Assembly: GCA_023410875.1 (NCBI GenBank) | Contig: JAEYPH010000117.1 | Span: forward strand, 1 to 64,000 | Direction: 5' to 3' | Length of the DNA stretch: 64,000 bases | Source of the DNA: Bacillota bacterium | GTDB lineage: Bacteria; Bacillota; Clostridia; Christensenellales; UMGS416 | Shown here: in pieces, positions 1-7,395 of the stretch | How positions within the stretch are numbered: the first letter of the stretch is position 1 | Layout: every line of letters starts with the position of its first letter | Translations under genes and position numbers: made by a program | Notes under the pieces: model-generated | What the model was told of the DNA's origin: nothing | Databases searched by the model: none | What the model saw: only the letters and a program-made list of their open reading frames with translations

Positions 1-23
1 GACAAGAAAATGTTTGTAGAACC

Positions 24-52
24 TTGATTTCTGAACGTGTTTCATGTATCAT
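24..52 (+). promoter_or_regulatory. sigma-A-type promoter of tRNA-Ser
   Basis: A TTGATT box at 24-29 and a TATCAT box at 47-52 are separated by exactly 17 bases. The -10 box ends 21 bases before the mature tRNA 5' end. Inferred from the two boxes and their spacing only. Confidence 0.6.
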
Positions 53-73
53 GATATGGCTTTCAGTCGTCAT

Positions 74-163
74 GGAGAGATGTCTGAGTGGTCGAAGGAG
101 CATGACTGGAAATCATGTGTAGGGGTAACTCTACCGTGGGTTCAAATCCCACTCTCTCCGCCA
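74..163 (+). tRNA. tRNA-Ser, anticodon GGA
   Basis: The acceptor stem pairs GGAGAGA (74-80) with TCTCTCC (153-159), followed by discriminator G160 and an encoded CCA (161-163). The anticodon stem CATGA/TCATG encloses loop CTGGAAA, which gives anticodon GGA at 108-110. A long variable arm (TGTAGGGGTAACTCTACC region) and the T loop TTCAAAT identify a class II serine tRNA that reads UCC/UCU codons. Confidence 0.97.
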
Positions 164-201
164 AAACGAAACCCCACCCACGCGGTGGGGTTTCGTTTTG
201 G
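161..201 (+). terminator. long-stem terminator fused to the tRNA 3' end
   Basis: An 18-bp perfect stem (161-178 with 184-201) with a 5-base loop starts inside the CCA end of the tRNA. It has a GC-rich core (ACCCCACC/GGTGGGGT) and a short T run (TTTT at 196-199) in the 3' arm. It probably ends tRNA transcription, although no T tract follows the stem. Confidence 0.65.
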
Positions 202-331
202 CGTAATGAGTGCTGATGAAGAACCCACCCGCCACAGTCAGAAAGAAAAGAACACGATCTGCGAAGCAAGGAAACACCGAGGCCAGCAAGGAACGGCGCA
301 GGCATGTTGCGCGCAAGCGCATTGAACCTTC

Positions 332-350
332 AATCCCACTCTCTCCGCCA
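332..350 (+). repeat. second copy of the tRNA-Ser 3' end (att-like)
   Basis: Nineteen bases here are identical to 145-163, the T-arm 3' half, acceptor strand, discriminator and CCA of the tRNA-Ser gene. The upstream bases (GAACCTT) do not continue the tRNA. The copies are 187 bases apart. A tRNA 3'-end duplicate is the usual form of an attachment-site repeat left by an integrative element. It could also be the stub of a decayed second tRNA-Ser. Confidence 0.7.
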
Positions 351-661
351 AGTTGTAGAAATGGCTTGAATCCTAGTTGTTCAGGCCGTTTTTCTTTGTA
401 CAGATGCTAAACATGATTATTCTCAGTTTTACACAAAGATCATGCTTACTGGTTCGAGTATTGTTTAGGAGAATCATGTTTATGGCTAAGATCAAGGCTA
501 GGAAGACTTAACGTGGTAGCCCTAGAAGGGATCATCGGGCTTCTGTTTATCTGACTTTTCTTCAAGTACATGAGTGAAAGCAAGGAGAGAGAATCAAAGC
601 AGGTGGTTGCTTAGGCGGCGTGGTGGTGTATCAGCACCGAGCGTCGCGTGCAAGCGTCGAG
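351..661. other. gene-free interval after the tRNA 3'-end repeat
   Basis: I see no convincing gene, RNA or strong hairpin here. The interval is AT-richer than its surroundings, which would fit the remains of a lost insertion next to the att-like repeat, but nothing in it can be identified. Confidence 0.4.
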
Positions 662-1876
662 CTATTGCATCGCCGGCGGAACCATGTCCGCGTTGCGTCG
701 ATACTCACCAGGCGTTTGGCCATGGATGCGCTTGAAGGCCCGCAGGAAGGTCTCGGTGGAGCGAAAGCCCACCTCAAAGCCGATCTCGTTGGCTGGGTGG
801 TCGGTGCCACGCAGCAGCGCGCAGGCGTGGTAGACACGCACCTCCTGCAGGAACTGGGCGAAGGTGCCTCCGGTGTGGGCATAGAACAGATCGCTTAAGT
901 ACCCCTGGCTATAGTGGAACGTCTTGGCCAACGAGGCCAGCGTCAGGTCCTCGCGATAATTGCAGTGGATGTAATAGAGAACCCGGGCGTCGATGGGGGA
1001 GGAGAAGGCTGACCGGCTCCATGTGCCCGCTTGGGCATGGGCGCGGCGGTAGTGCTCCGGCGACATGCCCTTAATGGCCTTGAACGCCCGGGCGAAGGCC
1101 TCCGGCGAGCCGTAGCCCAGGTGTTCGGCCAGGGCTGGCAGCGGGATTTCCAGTATGCGCAGAAGGCCGCAGGCATTGCGCACCCGCAGCTCGTTAAGCA
1201 GCGCGTCGAATGTCAGGCCCGTGTGCTGGGTCAGCAGGCGGTTGATGTGGGCGGGGCTGTAGTGAAACATGCCGGAGAGCTCCTCCAGCGTCAGCGGCTC
1301 GTTGTAGCGCAGGTTGATCAGGTCCACGATGCCCCAAGCGCCGCCGCGGGAGGGCTCGCTTGGCGCGCTTTGCTGGCGCACACGGTCGAAGCGGATCAAA
1401 AGCTCCGTCAGGCGGGCGTCCATCCATTGCTGCTTCCAGGGCCGGGCGGCCTTGAACTCCTCCAGAAGTTCTTCGAAGGCAGCCTGCAGCCCAGGCAGTT
1501 CCTCCGGCGGAAAGTCGTGATGGGAAGGAGCGTTCAGGCCGGTCAGGAATGCACGCCCCAAATCGCTCAGATGCCCGTTGGGTTCGGTGAATACCTGCAG
1601 GCTGAAGCAACATTTCAGCATGTCCAACGTGGCGCCTTCGTCAGCTTGCAGGTCGTGGGCGTGCCAGGGCAGCAGCAGCGAAACGGAGCCTGGACGCAAC
1701 CCGTGCTCCCGGCCGTTGATGCGCTCCTGGCCGGTACCGGCGATCACCAGAAAGAACTCGATGAAATCATGGCGGTGCAGCGCAAAATGCCCCGCTATGA
1801 CGTCGTGGCTCACAAAATAGGGGAAGTCGCTGCTGATCAAACTATGGGTTTGTATGTAGAGCGGCTTGTTTTCCAT
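662..1876 (-). CDS. AraC-family regulator with two tandem DNA-binding domains
   Basis: A 404-residue predicted transcription factor. Residues about 15-100 look like a cupin-type AraC ligand-binding domain (HRHDFIEFFLVIAG, then a GSVSLLLPWHAHDL-type strand). Two complete AraC helix-turn-helix units follow, at about 182-280 (ending GMSPEHYRR) and 297-394 (ending GQTPGEYRR). Ordinary AraC proteins have one such unit of about 100 residues and a total length near 290, so the C-terminal half looks like an internal duplication. It is transcribed away from the GH2 beta-mannosidase, with about 150 bp between them, so it is probably the local sugar-responsive activator of that gene. The ligand is unknown. 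The start at 1876 follows GGAGG about 8 bases upstream. Confidence 0.9.
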   Translation of the reverse strand: MENKPLYIQTHSLISSDFPYFVSHDVIAGHFALHRHDFIEFFLVIAGTGQERINGREHGLRPGSVSLLLPWHAHDLQADEGATLDMLKCCFSLQVFTEPNGHLSDLGRAFLTGLNAPSHHDFPPEELPGLQAAFEELLEEFKAARPWKQQWMDARLTELLIRFDRVRQQSAPSEPSRGGAWGIVDLINLRYNEPLTLEELSGMFHYSPAHINRLLTQHTGLTFDALLNELRVRNACGLLRILEIPLPALAEHLGYGSPEAFARAFKAIKGMSPEHYRRAHAQAGTWSRSAFSSPIDARVLYYIHCNYREDLTLASLAKTFHYSQGYLSDLFYAHTGGTFAQFLQEVRVYHACALLRGTDHPANEIGFEVGFRSTETFLRAFKRIHGQTPGEYRRNADMVPPAMQ

Positions 1877-1968
1877 GCTGCCTCCTGACCCATTTCATTA
1901 TTCGCAAAGCCGTGCGTGCTGTCAAGCACCTGCGAACTTGCGCAAATACGCCAACTACTACCCGGTAT

Positions 1969-2025
1969 TTGACGATCATATTGTACAAAATTTCTGTACA
2001 ATGCCAGCATACCGATCTGTGGAGG
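1969..2025 (+). promoter_or_regulatory. beta-mannosidase upstream region with inverted repeat
   Basis: The region holds a perfect inverted repeat with 7-base arms, TTGTACA (1981-1987) and TGTACAA (1995-2001), separated by 7 bases. A TTGACG at 1969-1974 precedes it and TACAAT (1997-2002) overlaps its right arm, but they are 22 bases apart, too far for a normal promoter. That would fit an activator-dependent promoter. The GGAGG at 2021-2025 is the ribosome-binding site for the ATG at 2033. Confidence 0.5.
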
Positions 2026-2032
2026 TGTGCAT

Positions 2033-4564
2033 ATGGTATCGCTCGATCTCAACGGCTCCTGGCGCATGCGGGATGCTTCCAACCAGCAATGGTATCCGGC
2101 CAGCGTGCCCGGCTCTGTCTACAACGATCTGCTGGCGGCGGGTCAGGCGCCCGACCCCTTCTGGCGAGACAACGAGGACAAAATCCTGGGCTATTTTGAG
2201 CCGGACTATGTCTACGAGCATGATTTCACAGTGGATGGCGCCCTGCTGGCCGAGGACCGCGTGCTGCTGCACTTCGACGGCCTGGATACCATCTGCGACG
2301 TGGAACTCAACGATGCGGCTGCGGGCTCCACAAGCAACATGCACCGGGTGTATGAATGGGACGTCAAGGGTCTGCTGCGGGCCGGACAGAACACGCTGCG
2401 GGTCCGCCTGAACTCGTCGCTGCGCTACCTGCGGGAGAATCCTTCCCAGGTGCCCAGCCTGCTGGGGGGCTTCGCTGTCAACGTGATCCGCAAGGCCCAG
2501 TGCGCCTACGGCTGGGATTGGGGCATGACGCTGCCCGACGCCGGCATCTGGCGTCCGGTGTCGCTGCAGGCCTGGTCCACGGCGCGGCTGACCGCGGTGC
2601 AGGCGCTGCAACACCATGGGGAAGGCACGGTGGAACTGGAACTCATCGCCGAGGTGGAGCAGTGGGGCAACGGCGAACTGACGGTGGACTTCCTTGTGAC
2701 CGCTCCCGATGGCGCCACGCTGACGGCCAAGGCCGCGGTGATTGGGGGCAAGGCGGCCGCCCGCCTGACGGTAGACAGCCCGCAACTCTGGTGGCCCCAT
2801 GGCTACGGAGAGCAGCCGCTGTATACGGTGCAGGCGACGCTGGCTGCCGGCGGGCAGACGCTGCAGCGGGACACGCAGCGTATCGGCCTGCGCACCATCC
2901 GCCTGCGGCGGGAACCCGACGCCTTCGGCCGCAGCTATGAGTTCATCGTCAACGGCGTGGCTCTCTATCTGATGGGCTCCAACCTGATCATACAGGACAG
3001 CGTACTGGGCCGCGTGGGCGACAAGGAGACCGAGCGCTTGCTGCGAAATACTGTAAAGGCCAACATGAATTGTATTCGAGTATGGGGTGGTGCTCATTTC
3101 CCCCACGAGTATTTCTATGACCGCTGCGACGAGTTGGGTATCCTGATCTATCAGGACTTCATGTTTGCCTGCACGCCCTATCCGGCGGATGCGGCCTTCC
3201 TGGACAATGTGCGGCCGGAGATTGCCGACGCCGTGACCCGCCTGCGCCATCATGCGTGCATCGCCCTGTGGTGCGGCAACAACGAGATCGAGATGGTCAG
3301 CACCATGCTGACCGGCGCCGACGAGACCATGGTGAAATTCCGGGCGGCGCTGGGCATACCGGATATGAGCGCCCACGCGTCCCTGTTCCAGGAGGGCTAT
3401 GCCAGGCTCTTCTTCCAGCTCATTCCCCAGGTGGTCCGAGCGCTGGACCCCGAACGGGATTATGTGTCCTCGTCTCCCTCGGTTCATCCCGACGACATGG
3501 ACAAACCCCTGGCGCTGGAACCCGGCCAGTCGGCCTTCATGCTGCAGAGCGGCGATGCCCATTACTATGTCGCCTATGACAACCTGTTCCCCTATGACCA
3601 GCAGCGGGCCATGCGCTTCCGTTTCATCTCGGAGATGGGCTTCCAGAGCTATCCTGACCCCAAGACCATCGATTCCTTCACGCTGCCCGAGGACCGCAAG
3701 CCGGACAGCGACATGATGTACAAGCACCAGAAGTGCAAAGGCGGCAACCAGGCCATCGAGCACTATATGGCTCAGGATTTCCCCAAGCCCCGGGACTTCC
3801 GCCGGTATGTATATGCTTCGCAGATTGTGGCCGGCGAGGTGCTCAAATACGCCGTGGAGCACTGCCGGCGCAACCGCGGGCTCAACATGGGCGTGCTGCT
3901 GTGGCAGCTCAACGACTGCTGGCCGGTGGTGTCCTGGGCGGGCGTGGATTATTACGGGCGCTGGAAGGCGCAGCAGTATTACACGAAGCGGTTCTTCCAG
4001 CCGGTGCTGCTGAGCGCTCTGGATGAGGGCGCGCAGGTCAGCCTGCATGTGACCAACGACACGATGCAGCCCGTGGAGGGTCACGTGCGCTGGGCGCTGC
4101 GCGATGCCGGTGGCGCTGTGCTGCGCCAGGGGGTGCAGGCAGTGGCGGTGGCGGCGCTGACGGCGGCGCAGGTTGCGGCGCTGGATTTGTCCTCTAACAT
4201 CACCGACGGCAACCGTGGGCAGGTCTATCTGGAATACAGCCTGGAAGTCGGCGGTGAAACCGTGAGCCCCGGCACCACGCTGTTCGTCAAACCCAAAAAC
4301 TTCGCCTTCCGCGACCCGGTCATCGCCGTGGCGGTTACGGAAACGCCGGAGCGCTTTCTGGTTATGCTGGACGCACAAGCCTATGCCCGTGGCGTGAGCC
4401 TTTGGCTGAGGGAGGCCGACGCGATCTTCAGCGACAACTTCTTCGACCTGACGCCGGGGCAGCCCCGGTGCGTCGGTGTGGACAAGGCCGACCTGTCGCA
4501 GCCGCTGACGGCGGAGCAGCTGCGTGGGCAGCTCGAGGTTCTGAGCGTATTCGACATAGGGTGA
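2033..4564 (+). CDS. GH2 beta-mannosidase
   Basis: An intracellular exo-glycosidase of about 843 residues, predicted to remove terminal beta-mannose from short manno-oligosaccharides or N-glycan cores. It has the family 2 order: an N-terminal jelly-roll (LNGSWRMRDASN), an immunoglobulin-like middle and a TIM barrel. WCGNNEIEM (about residue 415) carries the acid/base Glu. SEMGFQSYPD (about 535) carries the nucleophile Glu. Length and motifs fit beta-mannosidase better than beta-galactosidase. There is no signal peptide. The ATG at 2033 is preferred over an in-frame GTG at 2027 because GGAGG ends 7 bases before the ATG. Together with the GH38 alpha-mannosidase at 59.7 kb it suggests complete cytoplasmic breakdown of mannosides. 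Confidence 0.93.
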   Translation: MVSLDLNGSWRMRDASNQQWYPASVPGSVYNDLLAAGQAPDPFWRDNEDKILGYFEPDYVYEHDFTVDGALLAEDRVLLHFDGLDTICDVELNDAAAGSTSNMHRVYEWDVKGLLRAGQNTLRVRLNSSLRYLRENPSQVPSLLGGFAVNVIRKAQCAYGWDWGMTLPDAGIWRPVSLQAWSTARLTAVQALQHHGEGTVELELIAEVEQWGNGELTVDFLVTAPDGATLTAKAAVIGGKAAARLTVDSPQLWWPHGYGEQPLYTVQATLAAGGQTLQRDTQRIGLRTIRLRREPDAFGRSYEFIVNGVALYLMGSNLIIQDSVLGRVGDKETERLLRNTVKANMNCIRVWGGAHFPHEYFYDRCDELGILIYQDFMFACTPYPADAAFLDNVRPEIADAVTRLRHHACIALWCGNNEIEMVSTMLTGADETMVKFRAALGIPDMSAHASLFQEGYARLFFQLIPQVVRALDPERDYVSSSPSVHPDDMDKPLALEPGQSAFMLQSGDAHYYVAYDNLFPYDQQRAMRFRFISEMGFQSYPDPKTIDSFTLPEDRKPDSDMMYKHQKCKGGNQAIEHYMAQDFPKPRDFRRYVYASQIVAGEVLKYAVEHCRRNRGLNMGVLLWQLNDCWPVVSWAGVDYYGRWKAQQYYTKRFFQPVLLSALDEGAQVSLHVTNDTMQPVEGHVRWALRDAGGAVLRQGVQAVAVAALTAAQVAALDLSSNITDGNRGQVYLEYSLEVGGETVSPGTTLFVKPKNFAFRDPVIAVAVTETPERFLVMLDAQAYARGVSLWLREADAIFSDNFFDLTPGQPRCVGVDKADLSQPLTAEQLRGQLEVLSVFDIG

Positions 4565-4579
4565 CGGTTGATGGTGGCG

Positions 4580-4635
4580 GCAAGGGCTTGCCCTTGCCCT
4601 ACAAATCTCATGTAGGGCAGGGGCTTGCCCCTGCC
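4580..4635. repeat. imperfect inverted repeat in the GH2-metY gap
   Basis: Two related arms, GCAAGGGCTTGCCCTTGCCC and a GGGCAGGGGCTTGCCCCTGC type sequence, face each other around a short AT-rich centre. Each arm is itself partly palindromic (GGGCTTGCCC). This is typical of dispersed clostridial intergenic repeats. It lies 15 bases after the GH2 stop codon and may also act as its terminator. Confidence 0.55.
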
Positions 4636-4666
4636 GCAAGCGTTTCGTTTCTCTTCTGGCATTTGA

Positions 4667-4700
4667 TAAGCGGGCAGGAACGATCGTTCCTGCCCGCTTA
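4667..4700. repeat. 34-bp perfect palindrome
   Basis: The sequence TAAGCGGGCAGGAACGA followed directly by its reverse complement forms a loop-less 17+17 palindrome centred on CGATCG. No T tract follows it, so it is more likely a repeat-family or protein-binding structure than a simple terminator. Confidence 0.7.
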
Positions 4701-4713
4701 AGACTGTAATCTT

Positions 4714-4872
4714 GCCTTCCCCTGGAGGGGAAGGTGGCGCGAAGCGCCGGATGAGGTGTTATAAGCTTGAAATACCACCTCGTCAGTCGCCTGCGGCGCA
4801 TCGTCCTGCGGGCCGACCGCCAATCTGCAAGCAGATTGCCTTGCCGGACAGCTTCCCCTTCGAGGGGAAGCC
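4714..4872. repeat. MITE-like element with long inverted ends
   Basis: The left end reads CCTTCCCCTGGAGGGGAAGG, then a GGCGCGAAGCGCC hairpin and GATGAGGTG. The right half begins ACCACCTCGTCAGTCGCC and ends CTTCCCCTTCGAGGGGAAG. The two ends are thus inverted copies with nested hairpins and no coding capacity. An element of the same general design lies at 58.7 kb. Confidence 0.6.
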
Positions 4873-4907
4873 TTGAAAGCCGCTTTATGCCGTTGAACCT
4901 TGTGTGC

Positions 4908-6194
4908 TTACTTCGTCACCTTTTCCAGCGCCTGGTCCAGGTCCCAGATCAGGTCCTCGACGTCCTCGGTGCCCACGCTCAGGCGAATTTGGCCGGGGGT
5001 GACGCCGGCGGTGCGCTGATCCTCCTCGCCCAACTGGGAGTGGGTCGTGGAGGAGGGGTGGATGACCAGCGACTTGGAATCGCCCACGTTGGCCAGGTTG
5101 GAGAACAGCGTCAGGCTGTCGATGAAGCGCTTGCCCTCCTCTACGCCACCCTTGAGCTCGAAGGTGAAGATCGCGCCGGGGCCCTTGGGCAGATACTTTC
5201 TGGCCAGGTCATAATACTTGTTGCCGGGCAGGCCGGGGTAGTTCACCGAGGCGACCTTCGGGTGGGCGCTCAGGAACTCGGCGATGCGCTGGGCGTTGGC
5301 CACATGGGCCTTCATGCGCAGCGACAGCGTCTCCAGCCCCTGCAGGAACAAAAAGGAGTTGAACGGCGAGAGCGCGGCGCCGGTGTCGCGCAGCAGCGTC
5401 ACGCGGGCGCGGGTGATGTAGGCGGCGGCGCCCAGCGCGGGAGCGAACTCCAAACCGTGATAGCTGGGGTCGGGCTTGGTGTAGTTGGGGAACTTGCCGC
5501 TGGCCCAGTCGAACTTGCCGGCATCCACGATGACGCCGCCGATGGACGTGCCATGGCCACCGATGAACTTGGTGGCCGAGTGCACGACGATGTCCGCGCC
5601 GTATTCGATGGGGCGCAGCAGATAGGGCGTGGCGAAGGTGTTATCGATGACCAGCGGGATGCCGTTCTCATGGGCGATGGCGGCGACCTTCTCGATGTCG
5701 ATGATGTTGATGCCGGGGTTGCCAATGCTCTCGATGAACAGCGCTTTGGTGTTGCCGTCGATGGCGGCGCGGAAGTTCTCTGGGTCGTCGGGGTTCACGA
5801 ACTTGGTCGTGATGCCATAGTGGGGCAGTGTGAAGGCAAACAGATTGTAGGTGCCGCCATACAGCGTGCCCGCAGCCACGATGTTGTCGCCGGCGTCGGC
5901 CAGGTTCAGTATGGAATAGGTGATGGCTGCTGAACCGCTGCCCACCGCCAGCGCGGCGATGCCGCCCTCCAGCGTGGCGATGCGCTGCTCAAACACGTCG
6001 CTGGTCGGGTTCATGATGCGGGTGTAGATGTTGCCGGGCTCCTTGAGGGCGAACAGGTTGGCGGCGTGCTCGGCGTTGCGGAAGTTGTAGGACGTGGTTT
6101 GATAGATCGGAACGGCGCGGCTGCCGGTGGTGGGGTCGGGCGTCTGGCCGGCGTGCAGTTGCAGCGTGTCAAAACCCAGTTTGCGTTCGCTCAT
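4908..6194 (-). CDS. metY: O-acetylhomoserine sulfhydrylase
   Basis: A PLP-dependent Cys/Met-metabolism enzyme that makes homocysteine from O-acetylhomoserine and sulfide. It shows the family signatures YTRIMNPTSDVFEQRIA near residue 60, and SATKFIGGHGT with the PLP-binding Lys near residue 208. The length of about 428 residues fits MetY rather than the shorter cystathionine gamma-synthase (about 380). I choose the ATG at 6194 over the one at 6198-6200 because the GAGGAG lies 7 bases from it. An Rrf2 regulator lies immediately upstream on the same strand, and metA, which makes its substrate, is 1.2 kb away in the same orientation. Confidence 0.93.
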   Translation of the reverse strand: MSERKLGFDTLQLHAGQTPDPTTGSRAVPIYQTTSYNFRNAEHAANLFALKEPGNIYTRIMNPTSDVFEQRIATLEGGIAALAVGSGSAAITYSILNLADAGDNIVAAGTLYGGTYNLFAFTLPHYGITTKFVNPDDPENFRAAIDGNTKALFIESIGNPGINIIDIEKVAAIAHENGIPLVIDNTFATPYLLRPIEYGADIVVHSATKFIGGHGTSIGGVIVDAGKFDWASGKFPNYTKPDPSYHGLEFAPALGAAAYITRARVTLLRDTGAALSPFNSFLFLQGLETLSLRMKAHVANAQRIAEFLSAHPKVASVNYPGLPGNKYYDLARKYLPKGPGAIFTFELKGGVEEGKRFIDSLTLFSNLANVGDSKSLVIHPSSTTHSQLGEEDQRTAGVTPGQIRLSVGTEDVEDLIWDLDQALEKVTK

Positions 6195-6271
6195 GATCAT
6201 TCTCCTCTATTCAATTTGAAATTGTTTTAGATGATAGGTTTGTGAAAAAAACGGGCGGACCTCGATGCTGG
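6195..6271 (-). promoter_or_regulatory. metY leader with palindrome and shared decamer
   Basis: The short gap between the Rrf2 gene and metY holds a perfect 13-base palindrome CAATTTGAAATTG (6212-6224). It also holds AACCTATCAT on the minus strand (6231-6240). The same decamer occurs at 12934-12943, inside the divergent promoter region of the third Rrf2 gene. A role in Rrf2 control of metY is inferred. Confidence 0.4.
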
Positions 6272-6706
6272 CTATATTTCATATAATTGCGCGTCGCCGC
6301 GCATTCGCATGTGCTCCTTCGCAAGGTCGCTCAGCGTTACGTTCAACGTGAGTTCGATGGCCTCGTCCACCTTGTTCCACAGGCGCTGGCGGATGCTGCG
6401 CTGTACAGGGTCGTCGCCGCGGTTCGCGGTGTCTTCGGCGATGCTTAAGCTTCCCTCCAGCGCTCGCAGCACCGTGGCGGCGGTCGTGGTGGCGGGGTCC
6501 ACGGCCAGGGAATAGCCCCCTTGGGCACCCCGGACACTGCGTACGAAGCCGGCGCGGCGCAGCGTGGCAAAGGTCTGCTCCAGATAGCTCTCGGAAATCT
6601 GCTGGCGGGCGGCGATGGTGCACAGCGCCACCGGCGCGCCGTCATAGTTGGCAACCAGATCGACCAGCGCCCGCAGGCCGTAGCGGCTGTTGGTGGAGAG
6701 TTTCAT
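6272..6706 (-). CDS. Rrf2-family transcription regulator (CymR-like)
   Basis: A 144-residue winged-helix regulator. The N-terminus MKLSTNSRYGLRALVDL and the recognition-helix region ISESYLEQTFATLRRAGFVRSVRGAQGGY are classic Rrf2. It has no cysteine cluster in the 90-110 region, so it should not carry an iron-sulfur cluster. That places it with CymR, the cysteine-metabolism repressor, rather than IscR. Its position directly upstream of metY on the same strand, 78 bases away, suggests it controls sulfur assimilation. The start is the standard Rrf2 MKLST. Confidence 0.92.
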   Translation of the reverse strand: MKLSTNSRYGLRALVDLVANYDGAPVALCTIAARQQISESYLEQTFATLRRAGFVRSVRGAQGGYSLAVDPATTTAATVLRALEGSLSIAEDTANRGDDPVQRSIRQRLWNKVDEAIELTLNVTLSDLAKEHMRMRGDAQLYEI

Positions 6707-6951
6707 GGCCGCCCCTTTCGCCGCCGATGCTGCGGCATCGCCGGCGATTCAGCCGGCTTGATCGTGCTATTCGTTATCGCCCGCCGATGACTGTCGCCGG
6801 GCGATATTTCGCTTTTACATATATAACTTGTTTCTAAGAACGAAGAATCGCCTGCGGGCGGTTCCTTAGTTCTTTTCTACCGATTTATCCGTTCCCTCCC
6901 GTCGGGTGAACCGCCGGTCGGCTTCTAAGCTATAACGCCTGCGTTTGATTT
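6707..6951. other. gap between two Rrf2 genes, with hairpin
   Basis: A bulged hairpin lies at 6836-6874 (AAGAAC and AATCGCC pairing with GGCGGTT and GTTCTT). A second GC-rich palindromic stretch lies near 6725-6805. No T tract follows the hairpin on the minus strand, so termination after the upstream Rrf2 gene is possible but not shown. An AT-rich TATATA stretch near 6820 could be the -10 region for the downstream gene. Confidence 0.35.
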
Positions 6952-7395
6952 CTAAATGTAGTATTCCGGTTCGTAGGCCTGGCTTTTGGCCTCGCGGGCT
7001 AGGTCTTTCAACGTTATCGAATCCGCTGCGGCGTCCATGGCCTGCGCCACCTGGGCCCAGAGCGGGCGGGTGGGGCACACGTCCTGCAGCGGGCAGGCGT
7101 TTGCAGGTTCACAGCTTATGCACTTGACCGGGTGCAGCGGCCCTTCCAGCGCACGTATGACCGCTCCGGCGGTCAGCCTGGCCGGGTCTGCAGCCAGGCG
7201 GAAGCCGCCCTGCGCACCGCGCACGCTGCGCACGATGCCCGCGCGGCGCAGCGTCGCGAAGATCTGCTCCAGATAAGGCTCCGAAAGCCCCCGGCGCGCG
7301 GCGATGGCGGGCAGGTTGTTCTGGGCGGAGCCTTCTTGAAGCTGCAGCTCCACCAGCGCCTCCAGCGCGTACTGGGCCTTGGTCGATAGCTTCAT
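6952..7395 (-). CDS. Rrf2-family regulator with a four-cysteine cluster (IscR-like)
   Basis: A 147-residue Rrf2 protein with the winged helix MKLSTKAQYALEALVEL and LSEPYLEQIFATLRRAGIVRSVRGA. Unlike its two paralogues in this window it has C92, C95, C101 and C107 in the loop where IscR binds its [2Fe-2S] cluster. An Fe-S or redox sensor is therefore likely. The spacing (2, 5 and 5 residues between cysteines) differs from E. coli IscR (92, 98, 104 plus a His). Its ATG overlaps the metA stop codon (ATGA), so it is translationally coupled to metA. No iscS, iscU or suf genes are nearby, so the target may be methionine biosynthesis rather than cluster assembly. Confidence 0.92.
   Translation of the reverse strand: MKLSTKAQYALEALVELQLQEGSAQNNLPAIAARRGLSEPYLEQIFATLRRAGIVRSVRGAQGGFRLAADPARLTAGAVIRALEGPLHPVKCISCEPANACPLQDVCPTRPLWAQVAQAMDAAADSITLKDLAREAKSQAYEPEYYI

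Noticed and set aside
1969..2002. Standard sigma-A promoter TTGACG ... TACAAT before the beta-mannosidase gene
   Set aside because: The spacer would be 22 bases, outside the normal range. Kept only as a possible activator-dependent promoter.
1976..4801. Very long open frame opposite the beta-mannosidase gene
   Set aside because: It is the antisense shadow of a GC-rich gene: composition is Arg/His/Gln/Ala-rich with no motifs, while the sense frame has clear GH2 catalytic motifs. Similar long antisense frames opposite ileS and GH38 are rejected for the same reason.
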